Shown here: positions 1 through 8,845 of the stretch, one piece after another
How positions within the stretch are numbered: the first letter of the stretch is position 1
Layout of the letters: each line of letters opens with the position of its first letter
Assembly: GCA_019308985.1 (NCBI GenBank)
Contig: JAFDHB010000048.1
Span: 1-27,670, forward strand
Length of the DNA: 27,670 nt
Reading direction: 5' to 3'
Source: Deltaproteobacteria bacterium
GTDB lineage: Bacteria; Desulfobacterota; DSM-4660; Desulfatiglandales; HGW-15
Position numbers and translations under genes: made by a program
Notes under the pieces: model-generated
The model's input: only the letters and a program-made list of their open reading frames with translations
Databases searched by the model: none
What the model was told of the DNA's origin: nothing

Positions 1-309
1 GGCAAAACTCAGAATTGCAAACCCTTTTTGATCTTTTCTATTCACCTTTTTAGTGAATTGATTTTCAAGGGTAGGGGAGCCTTTAGGCCTACAAGTAGCC
101 AATATTATGAAGAACTTGGGATCGTAAACGATCCCCTACCCAAGAGCCTTGCGAAATTCGGGTTCAATGGTTGTTAATTGTTTTTTCTACAACCTTGTCC
201 GGGGTAAGATATCATCTTAGGTCGTTGGCTTTCGAAACCTATAACCAATAACGATTAACAAATAATGGCTGACCGAGTTTCCGCACTATTTGGGGAAAGC
301 CTATAGCCC
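1..309. other. Non-coding region upstream of livH
   Basis: I see no gene here. The stretch has two nested inverted repeats. GGGTAGGGGA (69-78) pairs with TCCCCTACCC (132-141), and inside lies a perfect small hairpin GGATCG-TAAA-CGATCC (119-134). A second pair, TTGTTAATTGTT (171-182) and AACGATTAACAA (250-261), matches in 11 of 12 positions. These could be a structured leader or the end of the upstream transcription unit; no T-run terminator and no clear promoter was found. A plausible ribosome binding site (GGGGAAAG, 292-299) precedes livH. Confidence 0.5.
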
Positions 310-1176
310 ATGGAAATACTGATATACGGCCTGTTCAACAGCATTGCCCTGGCCCTTATGGCCCTGGGATTCGCGCTGGTCTATGGGACCAGCAGGTTGC
401 CCAACTTTGCCCATGGCGCACTCTACGTGGTCTGCGGGTTTATCACCTGGAGTTTACTTCGGGGCCTCGGTTTGAACTACGCCCTGAGCATAATCCTGGC
501 GATGATTACAACCGGACTGGTCGGCTCCCTCATCTACAGGCTCATCCTGATAAGGGTCAGGGGTATGGCCATCTCTGAGATAATCGCTTCTTACGCCATC
601 GGGCTGGCCATCCTGGAGGGTTTCAGGTGGGGGGGGTTCAAGGGTACGTCCTATACCCTGCCCCCTTTCATGGAGGGGACCATGTTCATCGCCGGGGTCC
701 CTATAGATATGCATCGCGTACTGGTAATAGTCATAGGTGCCGCAGTAGTGGGCCTTCTCTGGCTCTTTACCCACCACACCCGCATCGGCCTGGCCTTACA
801 GGGCATGGCCCAGGACGAGAGGGCGGCGTTGATGCTGGGGATTGATTCCGATTTCATGGCCGTAGTGGCCATGGCCTTCGGATCCACCCTCGCAGGCATG
901 AGTGCGGTCCTGCTGTTGCCCCTGGGGAACATCGTGGTAGAGGCGGGATACAACGTACTGGTTCTTGCCATTGCCGTATGTATCGTAGGAGGGCTGGGGA
1001 GCTGGTTCGGGGCGGTGTTGGCTGCATTCATCATAGGTTTTGCCCAGATCCTGACCGTGGTTTACCTTGGGACCCATTTCCAGATGGTAGTCGCCCTCCT
1101 AGCCATAATACTGACCCTCATCCTGAGACCTTCAGGCCTCTTTGGTCGTCAGAAGGAGCTTGAAGAAAGGGTATGA
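310..1176 (+). CDS. livH: Branched-chain amino acid type ABC transporter permease LivH
   Basis: This is a 288-residue polytopic inner-membrane protein, the length usual for LivH-type permeases. The N-terminus (NSIALALMALGFALVYG, near residues 10-26) followed by FAHG is the classical LivH opening, and the C-terminus (GGLGSWFGAVLAAFIIG) is the conserved permease segment. It would form the transmembrane channel with LivM and be driven by LivG and LivF. ATG at 310 has a purine-rich site 10 bases upstream. The stop is 3 bases before livM, so translation is probably coupled. No periplasmic binding protein gene is in the window, so the substrate cannot be read directly; Liv-type systems also carry amides, urea and aromatic or short organic acids. 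Confidence 0.93.
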   Translation: MEILIYGLFNSIALALMALGFALVYGTSRLPNFAHGALYVVCGFITWSLLRGLGLNYALSIILAMITTGLVGSLIYRLILIRVRGMAISEIIASYAIGLAILEGFRWGGFKGTSYTLPPFMEGTMFIAGVPIDMHRVLVIVIGAAVVGLLWLFTHHTRIGLALQGMAQDERAALMLGIDSDFMAVVAMAFGSTLAGMSAVLLLPLGNIVVEAGYNVLVLAIAVCIVGGLGSWFGAVLAAFIIGFAQILTVVYLGTHFQMVVALLAIILTLILRPSGLFGRQKELEERV

Positions 1177-1179
1177 CAA

Positions 1180-2193
1180 TTGAACCAGGAGCTTAGGCGG
1201 AGAGAAAGGCTGGATCGAGGTATAAAGGTTCGCACCGAGGGCATCTATTCTCTCATGTCATGGCGGGAGCTGTCCTACCTGACGTTGCCCAGGGCGATCC
1301 TGATAGTCGGGATGTTGCTGTTGCCTCTCGTCCTGACGAGCCAGTACTGGCAAAGGGTGGTCTCAATCGTCTGTATCTACGCCCTCTTGGCCCTCAGCTT
1401 TGATTTCCTGGCCCATTTTGTCGGTCTGGTCTGCCTTGGCGGGGCTTTTTTTATCGGCACCGGGAGCTATCTGGCAGCTATCCTGAATACATCCTTGGGC
1501 CTTTCACCCCTGATCACCATCCCCCTCGCCAGCTTGGGGGGAGCGATCCTCTGCACCCTGCTACTCTTTCCATGTCTCCCCCTAAGGGGTGTATACTTTG
1601 CTATCGTGACACTCATGTATCCCCTGATATTTGCGCGAATAATCGAGGCCTTGAACATCTTCGGCGGTACGGACGGCATCGTAGGGGTGGCCAGTTTCCC
1701 GAACCCGTGGGTCGAACGATATTTCATGCTCTCCGTGGTCTTGCTGTGCCTTTTTGGAATGAGGCGACTCGTCAATATGGACGTTGGGCTTGTCTTTAGG
1801 GGCATTAAAGACAATGATCAAGCGGTAAGGGCTTCGGGCATCAGCATAACCCTTTTCAAGGCAGTGGCAGTGCTTATATCGTCTTTCATGGGGTGCCTGG
1901 GCGGGACTTCTCTGGCACACATATACATGTGGGCGGGCATGTCTCAATTCGCCCTGGATTTTTCCATACTCCCCATAGCGGCGACCGTTATCGGCGGCGG
2001 TGGGACGCTGGTAGGTGCCGTGCTTGGGTGCTTCATCCTGGTCCCCATTTCCGAAATGTTGAGGGCCTTCGGAACATTGCGCATTGTATTCTATTCCCTG
2101 ATTCTGGTTGCGTTCATCGTGTTCAGGAGCGAAGGAATCATGGTATATGGTCAACGGAAGTATCACCAGTTTGAGAGGTGGATAAAGGTGTGA
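1180..2193 (+). CDS. livM: Branched-chain amino acid type ABC transporter permease LivM
   Basis: The 337-residue multi-spanning protein has the LivM signature region: YALLALSFDFLAHFVGLVCLGGAFFIGTG-type sequence near residues 68-95 and the conserved GGTDGI around residue 162. It pairs with LivH as the second permease. The frame opens at TTG (1180) with GAAAGG 10 bases upstream (1165-1170), which I prefer because of the coupling to livH. ATG at 1255 is an alternative that would remove 25 mostly charged residues preceding the first membrane span. The stop codon lies 2 bases before the livG ATG. Residues 1-25 are unusually basic for this family, which is a mild argument for the later start. Confidence 0.92.
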   Translation: MNQELRRRERLDRGIKVRTEGIYSLMSWRELSYLTLPRAILIVGMLLLPLVLTSQYWQRVVSIVCIYALLALSFDFLAHFVGLVCLGGAFFIGTGSYLAAILNTSLGLSPLITIPLASLGGAILCTLLLFPCLPLRGVYFAIVTLMYPLIFARIIEALNIFGGTDGIVGVASFPNPWVERYFMLSVVLLCLFGMRRLVNMDVGLVFRGIKDNDQAVRASGISITLFKAVAVLISSFMGCLGGTSLAHIYMWAGMSQFALDFSILPIAATVIGGGGTLVGAVLGCFILVPISEMLRAFGTLRIVFYSLILVAFIVFRSEGIMVYGQRKYHQFERWIKV

Positions 2194-2195
2194 AT

Positions 2196-2978
2196 ATGGA
2201 ATCTATCCTTGAGGTAAGAGAGGCGACCAAGGCCTTTGGCGGGATTCTGGCCCTGAACAAGGTAAGCTTCCGGGTCGAGGAGGGCGAGATAATCGGTATC
2301 ATCGGCCCGAACGGATCTGGGAAGACAACTCTGATCAACTGTATTACCGGGTTTTTGAAGATGACCAGCGGCAAGGTCCTTTTCAGGGGCAAAGACATAA
2401 GCGGGAAGCCGGCCCACAAGATAGCGGATATGGGCATAACCAGGACCTTCCAGATCATGCGACCCTATTACAGCCTTCCAGCCTATAAGAACCTTGTGGT
2501 CCCCCTCTTCTCGCCACGGGCCAGAAGAAAGGGGGGCTGGAGAGGGGGCGGCAAATTGGGAGACAGAAACACCGTGGGGATTGATATACTGGAAGAGATA
2601 GGCTTTGAGCGGGATTCCTTTGTGCCCTACAAGACGGCTTCCACCCTGCCCACGGGCTACCTGAAGCGCCTGGAGTTGGCCCGGTGTCTCGCCCTCAGGC
2701 CGGAGATGATATTGTGCGACGAAGTGTTCTCCGGGCTGAGCATGAGCGAGATAGCCAGCATGGTCCCGTTGATAGAAAAACTCCAGATGGAAGGCATCAC
2801 CCTGGTCATGATAGAACACCGCCTTAGGGAGCTGTTCCAGGTGGCAGGGAGGATCATGGTCCTCAACTTCGGCGAGAAGATCATGGAGGGGACCCCTGAA
2901 GAGATCATGGCGGACGAGCGGGTAAAAGAAGCCTACTTCGGCTCCCAGGAGGTGGAGGAGGTCATGACCTATGCTTGA
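2196..2978 (+). CDS. livG: Branched-chain amino acid type ABC transporter ATP-binding protein LivG
   Basis: This 260-residue ABC ATPase has Walker A GPNGSGKT (residues 37-44), Q-loop FQ at 85-86, Walker B ILCDE (172-176) and H-loop histidine 208 (MIEHR), so the catalytic set is complete. The ABC signature is odd: LPTGYLKRLELARCL (151-165) stands where LivG proteins normally have an S-Y/G-G-Q-Q core. A glycine/arginine-rich insert lies at residues 107-121. ATG 2196 is chosen because AAAGG (2184-2188) sits 7 bases upstream; the frame is open from GTG 2178. It overlaps livF by 8 bases. It would couple ATP hydrolysis to LivHM transport. Confidence 0.92.
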   Translation: MESILEVREATKAFGGILALNKVSFRVEEGEIIGIIGPNGSGKTTLINCITGFLKMTSGKVLFRGKDISGKPAHKIADMGITRTFQIMRPYYSLPAYKNLVVPLFSPRARRKGGWRGGGKLGDRNTVGIDILEEIGFERDSFVPYKTASTLPTGYLKRLELARCLALRPEMILCDEVFSGLSMSEIASMVPLIEKLQMEGITLVMIEHRLRELFQVAGRIMVLNFGEKIMEGTPEEIMADERVKEAYFGSQEVEEVMTYA

Positions 2979-3717
2979 AGCAGACAGCCTCATGGTCTTC
3001 TACGAGAACATGCTTGCCCTCAACAATGTGAGCCTGAGATGCGGCGAAAACCAGATCGTGGGGGTATTCGGGGCCAACAGCGCCGGGAAATCCACCCTTA
3101 TGTATACACTTTCGGGTATCATGGAGGATATTCGCAGAAAGGAGGAGATGGTCGGGGGAGAGCGGATCACGGTGCTGGGAAAGATCAGGTATGACGGGCA
3201 GGACATCATGGAGTTGAAACCAAGCAAGCGCGCGAAAATGGGCATTATCCTGTGCCCTGAGAGGCGGAGGATATTTCCGGAGAGCACGGTGGTTGAAAAT
3301 CTCCGCATAGGAGGCTTTCTTGCGTCCCCTGCCCAGGCAAGGGAGACAATGGAGTATATCTTCCGGATCTTCCCGGCCCTGGAAAAGCTCAAGAAACGGG
3401 TGGGAGGGTTCCTCAGCGGCGGGGAGCAACAGATGCTGGCCATCGGGAGGGCCCTTATGGCACAACCCCGATTGCTCCTCTTGGACGAACCGTTACTCGG
3501 ATTGAGTCCCTTGATCCAGGCCATGCTCATGAGGTCTACCAGGGAGATCAGGGAGGAAAAGAAGATTTCCATCCTTATCACCGAGCAGTACGCAAGACCG
3601 GTAATGCCCATCATAGATTACGGCTTCATACTGGAAAACGGTGCAACGGTACTGGAAGGAACCAGGGATGACCTGATGAACAACCCGGATGTCCGCTCCG
3701 CCTACTTTGGGATATGA
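2971..3717 (+). CDS. livF: Branched-chain amino acid type ABC transporter ATP-binding protein LivF
   Basis: This is the second ATPase of the transporter, 248 residues. It has Walker A GANSAGKST (34-42), signature LSGGEQ (148-153), Walker B LLLLDEP (168-174) and the LivF-typical LGLSP that follows. Between Walker A and the Q-loop there is an extra charged stretch of about 17 residues (roughly 51-68) compared with the usual LivF. GGAGGTGGAGGAGG just upstream is a strong ribosome binding site, and the 8-base overlap with livG implies translational coupling. It is the last transporter gene; 66 bases separate it from the acyl-CoA synthetase, which probably belongs to the same transcript. Confidence 0.92.
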   Translation: MLEADSLMVFYENMLALNNVSLRCGENQIVGVFGANSAGKSTLMYTLSGIMEDIRRKEEMVGGERITVLGKIRYDGQDIMELKPSKRAKMGIILCPERRRIFPESTVVENLRIGGFLASPAQARETMEYIFRIFPALEKLKKRVGGFLSGGEQQMLAIGRALMAQPRLLLLDEPLLGLSPLIQAMLMRSTREIREEKKISILITEQYARPVMPIIDYGFILENGATVLEGTRDDLMNNPDVRSAYFGI

Positions 3718-3783
3718 TGGCAACCGGCATTCCACACTCTCTCTGGTCGAAGATAGCTGAAATGAAGACTTGGGAAAAAGGGC

Positions 3784-5436
3784 GTGAATGAGAAGCAAAA
3801 CCATATCCTGGAAAGTGAACTGATCTTCACGCGGTTCGACCGCATGAGCGAACTCTACCCGGGCAACACGGCCATGGTGTATCTCGGCGAGCGGTTTTCC
3901 TATGCCCGCTTGAGGGACCTGAGCGAGAGGTTTGCAGGCTCTCTTCTGGACTTGGGAGTCGGCAAGGGTGACCGGGTCATGATCTATATTTCCAACTGCA
4001 TCCAGTGGGTGATCGCGTTTCTCGCCGTGCAAAAGATCGGGGCGGCCATCGTGCCTGTCTCACCCATCTACACCTCCCACGAGATAGAGTACATGGTCAA
4101 TGACTCTGGCTCAGAGACCATTATCTGCCTTGACACCAACTTCGGGTACGTCAAGGAGGTATGGGCCCGCACTCCTCTCAAGAGGGTCATTGTGACAAAC
4201 CTGGTGGACCTGTTACCTGCCTGGAAACAGACCCTGGGGACTCTCTTTGATAAGTTTCCTCAAGGTAAAGTCGAGAAGGACAAGGGAGTCTATTTTTTCA
4301 AGCCCCTTCTGAGGCATGAACCTTACAGGGAAAAGGTTGATATTGATCCTTACAGGGATCTGGCCTATATCCTTTATACGGGCGGCACCACCGGGTTTCC
4401 AAAGGGCGTGCCCGGCAACCATATAGGAATGACGTCCTACGTAAACGACGTAACGGAAGATGTGGCGGGGGACCACTTGAAAGAGGGCGGAGATGTTTAC
4501 ATTGCGGTCAATCCCCTTTTCCATATAATGGCCCTGGGGTTTTTCATGGCCATCGGGCTCAATAAGGCCAACACCACGCTGCTCATGCCCTTTCCCCAGA
4601 CGGATGCCATCCTTGAGACCATTCAACGTTACAGGGCACGCTGGCTGCTGGGTGTGCCGGCCCTTTACAGGATGATCCTTGAAAATGATCGGCTGGATCG
4701 CTATGACCTCAGTTCCCTTACTTACTGCTACTGCGGCGGAGACGTCCTCCCGGTGGAGGTCTTCAATCGGTGGCGGGAGCGCTTCGGGATACCCATTTAC
4801 CAGGTGTACGGATCAACAGAGGCGGGCCATGTCACCTACAGCCCTATTACCGGTGAACCGAGCCCGACCACCATAGGGAAGCCACTGAAGAGCAGGGAGT
4901 GCATTGTCGTGGATCCCGAGACCCTGGAACCCGTGCCTCAAGGGGAGAGCGGTGAGCTCCTCGTTACCTCGCCTTACACATTGAAAGAGTACTGGAACAA
5001 GCCGGAAGAGACCCGGCGATCATATGTGGAGATCAATGGCAAGGTCTATTACAGGATGGGCGATTTCGTTCGACAGGAAGAGGACGGTGAATTGACCTAT
5101 GTGGAGCGTTCGGCAGACATCATCAAGCACAAGGGGTACAGGATATCGGCCTCTGAGGTGGAGGCGGTACTTCAGGATCACCCCACGGTTATAGGGGCTT
5201 GTGTGGTGGGCGTGCCGGATGAGCGGGTGGGAGAAAGGGTGAAGGCGATCGTGGTGTTGAAGGAGGACGCGAGGGGTGTGGGCGGTGCCGACCTCCTCAA
5301 GTGGTGTAGGGAACGCCTGGCCTCCTACAAGGTGCCCAGCTACATCGAGTTTCGTGACATGCTGCCAAAGTCCAAGGTGGGAAAACTCCTCAGGCGTGAG
5401 ATCCGTGAAGAGGAGCGCCGCCGAATCAGCAAGTGA
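3784..5436 (+). CDS. AMP-forming acyl-CoA synthetase (long/medium-chain or aryl-acid type)
   Basis: This 550-residue ANL-superfamily ligase activates a carboxylic acid to an acyl-AMP and then to acyl-CoA in the cytoplasm. It has P-loop [11 protein letters not shown] (198-208), YGSTE (342-346), the hinge/ATP motif YRMGD (423-427), a C-terminal domain beginning [17 protein letters not shown], and catalytic lysine 534 in the PKSKVGK context. The start is GTG 3784 with GGGAAAAAGGG just before it; ATG 3844 would cut 20 residues ahead of the conserved region. Its position behind livHMGF suggests that the transported compound, or a product of it, is activated to a CoA thioester. The acid cannot be named from sequence. 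A 7-bp inverted repeat (CCCTTGA 5453-5459 / TCAAGGG 5480-5486) follows the stop. Confidence 0.9.
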   Translation: MNEKQNHILESELIFTRFDRMSELYPGNTAMVYLGERFSYARLRDLSERFAGSLLDLGVGKGDRVMIYISNCIQWVIAFLAVQKIGAAIVPVSPIYTSHEIEYMVNDSGSETIICLDTNFGYVKEVWARTPLKRVIVTNLVDLLPAWKQTLGTLFDKFPQGKVEKDKGVYFFKPLLRHEPYREKVDIDPYRDLAYILYTGGTTGFPKGVPGNHIGMTSYVNDVTEDVAGDHLKEGGDVYIAVNPLFHIMALGFFMAIGLNKANTTLLMPFPQTDAILETIQRYRARWLLGVPALYRMILENDRLDRYDLSSLTYCYCGGDVLPVEVFNRWRERFGIPIYQVYGSTEAGHVTYSPITGEPSPTTIGKPLKSRECIVVDPETLEPVPQGESGELLVTSPYTLKEYWNKPEETRRSYVEINGKVYYRMGDFVRQEEDGELTYVERSADIIKHKGYRISASEVEAVLQDHPTVIGACVVGVPDERVGERVKAIVVLKEDARGVGGADLLKWCRERLASYKVPSYIEFRDMLPKSKVGKLLRREIREEERRRISK

Positions 5437-5486
5437 TCCTTCCGGAACCTATCCCTTGAAAATTGCAAATGAAATCCTGTCAAGGG

Positions 5487-5515
5487 TTGATCCCCTTCAT
5501 GTCCATGATTATTGT
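5487..5515 (+). promoter_or_regulatory. Putative sigma-70 promoter for rpoZ
   Basis: TTGATC (5487-5492), a 17-base spacer and TATTGT (5510-5515) lie 58 bases ahead of the rpoZ start. The match is moderate and was found by eye; co-transcription from the upstream ligase gene remains possible. Confidence 0.3.
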
Positions 5516-5572
5516 AATAATACCGCAACGTTATCCCATCACCATCGCTTTGCAGAAAGGAGGAGGATAACT

Positions 5573-5761
5573 ATGGCGAGGATCACGATAGAAGACTGTC
5601 TCAGAAAAGTCAGTAACCGCTTCATGTTGATCCACATGGCGACCAAGCGGGTCCTGCAACTGAAAAAGGGGGCGACTCCTCTTGTCCCCTCCAAGAACAA
5701 AGAGGTAGTTACGGCCCTGAGAGAGATCGCCGCCGGGAAAGTGTGCCTGGCCGAGAAATGA
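5573..5761 (+). CDS. rpoZ: DNA-directed RNA polymerase subunit omega
   Basis: The 62-residue product opens [17 protein letters not shown], the hallmark of omega (consensus ARVTVEDCLxxVxNRF), continues with a helix ending in A-T-K-R, and has the later conserved segment [16 protein letters not shown]. Omega binds the beta-prime C-terminus and helps RNA polymerase assembly. ATG 5573 is fixed by a near-perfect Shine-Dalgarno AAAGGAGGAGG at 5557-5567. The same frame is open far upstream across the ligase gene, so a naive call would be much too long. It is shorter than the roughly 90-residue E. coli protein, but compact omegas of this size occur. It is not beside gmk or spoT, its common partners. 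Confidence 0.9.
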   Translation: MARITIEDCLRKVSNRFMLIHMATKRVLQLKKGATPLVPSKNKEVVTALREIAAGKVCLAEK

Positions 5762-5806
5762 TGGGAATCCACAGTCATGTCCTGGATAAGGTGCATGTCC
5801 ATGCCT

Positions 5807-6529
5807 TCAAGTAACTCCGCCCATGGCGAGAAGATCCTTTAGACGTCTCTGGCCCCTTTGGATCAACCTTCCAAGAATCTGTTGAAAGATCATGGCGGTG
5901 GTCAGGGCGTCGCCCTCCGCAGTATGCCTCCCAGGTGTCGTGAGATTGAAATGCCGGGCTGCATCCTCCAGGCCGTGATCGCCGACGAACCGGTATGAGT
6001 AAGCCTTGAGATGAGTGGGAAAGACAACTTTGTGATAAAGGCGTTTTGTATCAAGGACCAGGTTCTGGAGGGGAAACCCGAACTGATCCTTCATATATAC
6101 GTTAAGGAAATGAACATCAAACCTGACATGGTATCCGACGAGTATATCAACGCCCAGGTAAGCCAGAAACCTCTCGAATACGTCACTCAGGGGTGGAGCC
6201 TCGGCTACCATGGACGGGACAATACCATGGATCTTTATGGAGGACGGAGGGATGTCCCTGCCGGGATTGACGAGCGTGCTAAACATATCACCCAAGCGAA
6301 TCCTGCCGTCGATTATGCGGCATGCGGCCACACTGACCACGCGATCGCGGGAGAGGTTCAGACCCGTTGTCTCCAGGTCAAAGACTACGTAACGTTGTTT
6401 TATGATGTCTTGATTCAGGTCCAGGTGATCCAGGGTCAAGAGGTTTTGTCGGGCGGGAGGGGGGAGGTCTTTGCCGCGAGTGCGGAGCCGAATCCATCGA
6501 TTACGCAGGCGGGCAAACAGCAGAGACAC
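5807..6529 (-). CDS. DnaQ-family 3'-5' exonuclease (DEDDh)
   Basis: The 240-residue protein has the three exonuclease motifs of the DEDDh class: Exo I FDLETTG (D51, E53), Exo II VGYHVRFD (D138) and Exo III HTAEGDA (H202, D207). These coordinate two metal ions for removing nucleotides from a 3' end. It is short and lacks polymerase or helicase domains, so it could be an epsilon-like proofreading relative or a stand-alone nuclease. The start is GTG at 6529, 2 bases after the stop of the nucleotidyltransferase-like gene, implying translational coupling. This pairing with a cNMP/CBS/DUF294 protein is known from other proteobacteria, often beside acetate uptake and activation genes. Confidence 0.88.
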   Translation of the reverse strand: MSLLFARLRNRWIRLRTRGKDLPPPARQNLLTLDHLDLNQDIIKQRYVVFDLETTGLNLSRDRVVSVAACRIIDGRIRLGDMFSTLVNPGRDIPPSSIKIHGIVPSMVAEAPPLSDVFERFLAYLGVDILVGYHVRFDVHFLNVYMKDQFGFPLQNLVLDTKRLYHKVVFPTHLKAYSYRFVGDHGLEDAARHFNLTTPGRHTAEGDALTTAMIFQQILGRLIQRGQRRLKDLLAMGGVT

Positions 6530-6531
6530 CG

Positions 6532-8499
6532 TCAGATACCCACCACTTTTGTATGGTAATGAAATTCGATGAGTTCCTGTAGGCGGCTGATAACCGTGAA
6601 GCTCTCCTTGAGCATCTTTCTCTGGAGGTTGTTGAGGTCTTGAGGGTCCAAATAGTTGTCCGGTTCTTCACCCTTGGCCAAGGCGTCCAAGTGGTTGCTG
6701 ATCTGGAGGTACACGATGAATTCATAGGCCTCGCAAAGATCTGAGTAAAGTTCCCTATCCAGGACTCCTTTCCGGTGGATCTCTGCCAGACGCTCGAGGG
6801 TGTTCTGGGCCTTGATCCCATGATCAAGGCTGAGTAGCCGCGCTGCGTCTACTATAGGAGAGAGGCCTTTCCTCTTCAAATCTATCTTGTTCTTGTGCTC
6901 TCCGGACTTTTCCACCACGAACCTCTTAAGCAGGCTCAAGGGTGGCCTGTTGTAAAGGGCGATCCTGGCCATATGGCGAATGAATAACTTGTGCCGACGG
7001 ATTGATTCCAGCAAACGATTTTGCAGCATATAGGGAAATTGGGTACCAGCGTATATGGGACGGAAATCAAAGAAGATGGCCGCCATGAGGAGTGTCTCGG
7101 GGTTCGGTTCAATTATCCAGCCGAGATATTTATCCTGCCACCATTCCTCGGATTGGCACCACTTTGGGTTGGATGCCATGATGCCGCCGGGGCAGCGGGG
7201 GATGCCGGAGCGAACAAGGGACTCAACCACTAGTTCGGCGAACTTCAGAAACCACGCCTTGAGTGCGGCCTCATCTCGGCCCCCGTCAAGGGCAAAAAAC
7301 AGGGCGTTGTCCTGGTCGGTGTGAAGGGTCTGCTCTCTTCGCCCCTCACTGCCAAAGGCGATCCAGCTGTATGGTGAAGGCGCTTTGCCGAACCCGTCTT
7401 TTTCCATGCTTTCCTCTGCAAGGCTGAGGATACGAAGGGCAAGACGATCGTTTAGTTCGGTGACCATTGCCACCAGGTGTTTCACAGGACCTCCCTGGCG
7501 CAGCATCATCTCGAGGACTCTATCGATCTTGGGGCGCATGCTGGTCAGATTCTCCAGTGACGTGGCCCTTTCTATCTCACCTATCACCTGGACCGGAGAA
7601 CTACCTGATTCCATTTGGAGATCGTGTTCGCTGATGATGCCCACTATCCGGTCGTCACCCATGACCACCAAGAGCCTTACACCATGATGGCTCATGGAAA
7701 GGAGGGCGTCAAAGGCATGGGCTTCAGGGGAGATGGTCTTTACCGGATGACTCATTATCTCCGTGACCGGGATATCCGGGTCGAGGTTGCCTGCCAGGAC
7801 CTTGGACCGCAAATCATTATCAGTCACGATACCCAAGGGGTGAAGACCATTTCCAGAGACGACTATGGAGCTGACGCCACGCTGGGTCATCAGTTTGGCC
7901 GCAGTGCGGACCGAGACGTCGGGTGGACAGGTCAGGACTTCTCTTTGCATCAAGTCCGAGACCCTCTTGCCGGCCAGGAAGACGTCCAGGTTGAAAGCGC
8001 ACTCGCCCAAGGGATGGTGGGTCTGGAAGGCCCAAGACTGACGTATGGCCTCGACGGTCCTTGCCATGGAAAAACTGAAAAACCTCTTGAACAAAGGGTA
8101 CTTTGAAGCCAGCCGTTTCAGTTCATCTCCGGGAATCATCAGCGCTATTAGGTCTTCCTCGGCGCTTATGTCGAAGGTAGCAGCCTTATCCTCAAGGACA
8201 CTGCCGGCGCCGAAATAATCTCCTTCACCCCGGATGTCCACCAAGAGCTCTTTTCCGTTTTCATCCACGAGGCTGACACGGGCGGCTCCCCGTTGAATGA
8301 CGTAAAGGTGTTGATGAGCCGGTTCACCTCTGTTCACAATGCGTTGGCCTTTTGGGAAGAACGCTATTTCAATGCTGGAGACCAGGTGCTGAAGCTCTTC
8401 TGCTCCCAGAATATCGAAGGGGGGTACGGCCCGCAGAAATTCGTAAGCCTGGGGAGGGGCTACTGTCGGACCCGGCACGGTAGTATTCTGTGAATTCAT
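6532..8499 (-). CDS. Cyclic-nucleotide-binding / CBS-pair / DUF294 nucleotidyltransferase-like protein
   Basis: This 655-residue regulator has an N-terminal cyclic-nucleotide-binding fold (about 20-140, with the GEGDYFGAGSVL phosphate-binding-cassette region at 91-102), two CBS motifs (about 178-300) that normally bind adenine nucleotides, and a GlnD-like nucleotidyltransferase region (about 330-460) with FGSEGRREQ (382-390) and the metal-binding pair in HTDQD (393-397). The C-terminal DUF294_C helical region follows. It probably senses nucleotide levels and modifies a partner, but no target is known from sequence. ATG 8499 has CGGAG 6 bases upstream. It is the first gene of a two-gene unit with the exonuclease. 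Confidence 0.9.
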   Translation of the reverse strand: MNSQNTTVPGPTVAPPQAYEFLRAVPPFDILGAEELQHLVSSIEIAFFPKGQRIVNRGEPAHQHLYVIQRGAARVSLVDENGKELLVDIRGEGDYFGAGSVLEDKAATFDISAEEDLIALMIPGDELKRLASKYPLFKRFFSFSMARTVEAIRQSWAFQTHHPLGECAFNLDVFLAGKRVSDLMQREVLTCPPDVSVRTAAKLMTQRGVSSIVVSGNGLHPLGIVTDNDLRSKVLAGNLDPDIPVTEIMSHPVKTISPEAHAFDALLSMSHHGVRLLVVMGDDRIVGIISEHDLQMESGSSPVQVIGEIERATSLENLTSMRPKIDRVLEMMLRQGGPVKHLVAMVTELNDRLALRILSLAEESMEKDGFGKAPSPYSWIAFGSEGRREQTLHTDQDNALFFALDGGRDEAALKAWFLKFAELVVESLVRSGIPRCPGGIMASNPKWCQSEEWWQDKYLGWIIEPNPETLLMAAIFFDFRPIYAGTQFPYMLQNRLLESIRRHKLFIRHMARIALYNRPPLSLLKRFVVEKSGEHKNKIDLKRKGLSPIVDAARLLSLDHGIKAQNTLERLAEIHRKGVLDRELYSDLCEAYEFIVYLQISNHLDALAKGEEPDNYLDPQDLNNLQRKMLKESFTVISRLQELIEFHYHTKVVGI

Positions 8500-8611
8500 G
8501 GCATTCTCCGTTCCACGTTGAAACTGTCCACAAGAGCGCTCATAGTGATCCTTCTCTTAAGGGAGCGAGATGCATCAGGCGAGTCCCCACCAGAGGGGCT
8601 CAAGGGCAAAT

Positions 8612-8641
8612 TTGTTATTCTCATTCAAATATCATTAACAA
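8612..8641 (-). promoter_or_regulatory. Putative sigma-70 promoter for the nucleotidyltransferase/exonuclease unit
   Basis: On the minus strand TTGTTA (8641-8636), an 18-base spacer and TAACAA (8617-8612) lie about 110 bases upstream of the start at 8499. The -35 and -10 are both imperfect and the match was made by eye. Confidence 0.22.
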
Positions 8642-8765
8642 GGGAGCTACCGGATGTCAACGGGCTTGACCGAAGGGATTCAGGCATCCGGCTACGGCAG
8701 GCAACGTCAGGGATGGCGGCAGATTGGCCCTAAGTGTATGATCCATGAGGACGCGAGCCTTTATC

Positions 8766-8795
8766 TTGTTGTATTATTTCGTGATATCATATAGA
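8766..8795 (+). promoter_or_regulatory. Putative sigma-70 promoter for waaA
   Basis: TTGTTG (8766-8771), an 18-base spacer and TATAGA (8790-8795) lie in an AT-rich stretch about 50 bases ahead of the preferred waaA start. Transcription would begin near 8802, which would place the TTG at 8807 too close to the RNA end and favours the ATG at 8846. Confidence 0.35.
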
Positions 8796-8845
8796 TATAA
8801 GGACATTTGTCAGGCACTATTTTCTGGCGGCATATCGGGTATGGT

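Larger units (their letters stand above)
8500..8845. other. Divergent intergenic region with candidate promoters
   Basis: This 346-base gap separates the minus-strand nucleotidyltransferase unit from waaA on the plus strand. A 71-codon plus-strand ORF (8518-8733) has no recognisable features and is probably not a gene. Two sigma-70-like candidates, one per direction, are listed separately. A small palindrome CCCC-ACCAGA-GGGG lies near 8586-8599. Confidence 0.5.

Noticed and set aside
8518..8733. Plus-strand 71-codon frame between divergent units
   Set aside because: No ribosome binding site, no recognisable motif, and it lies in the promoter region.
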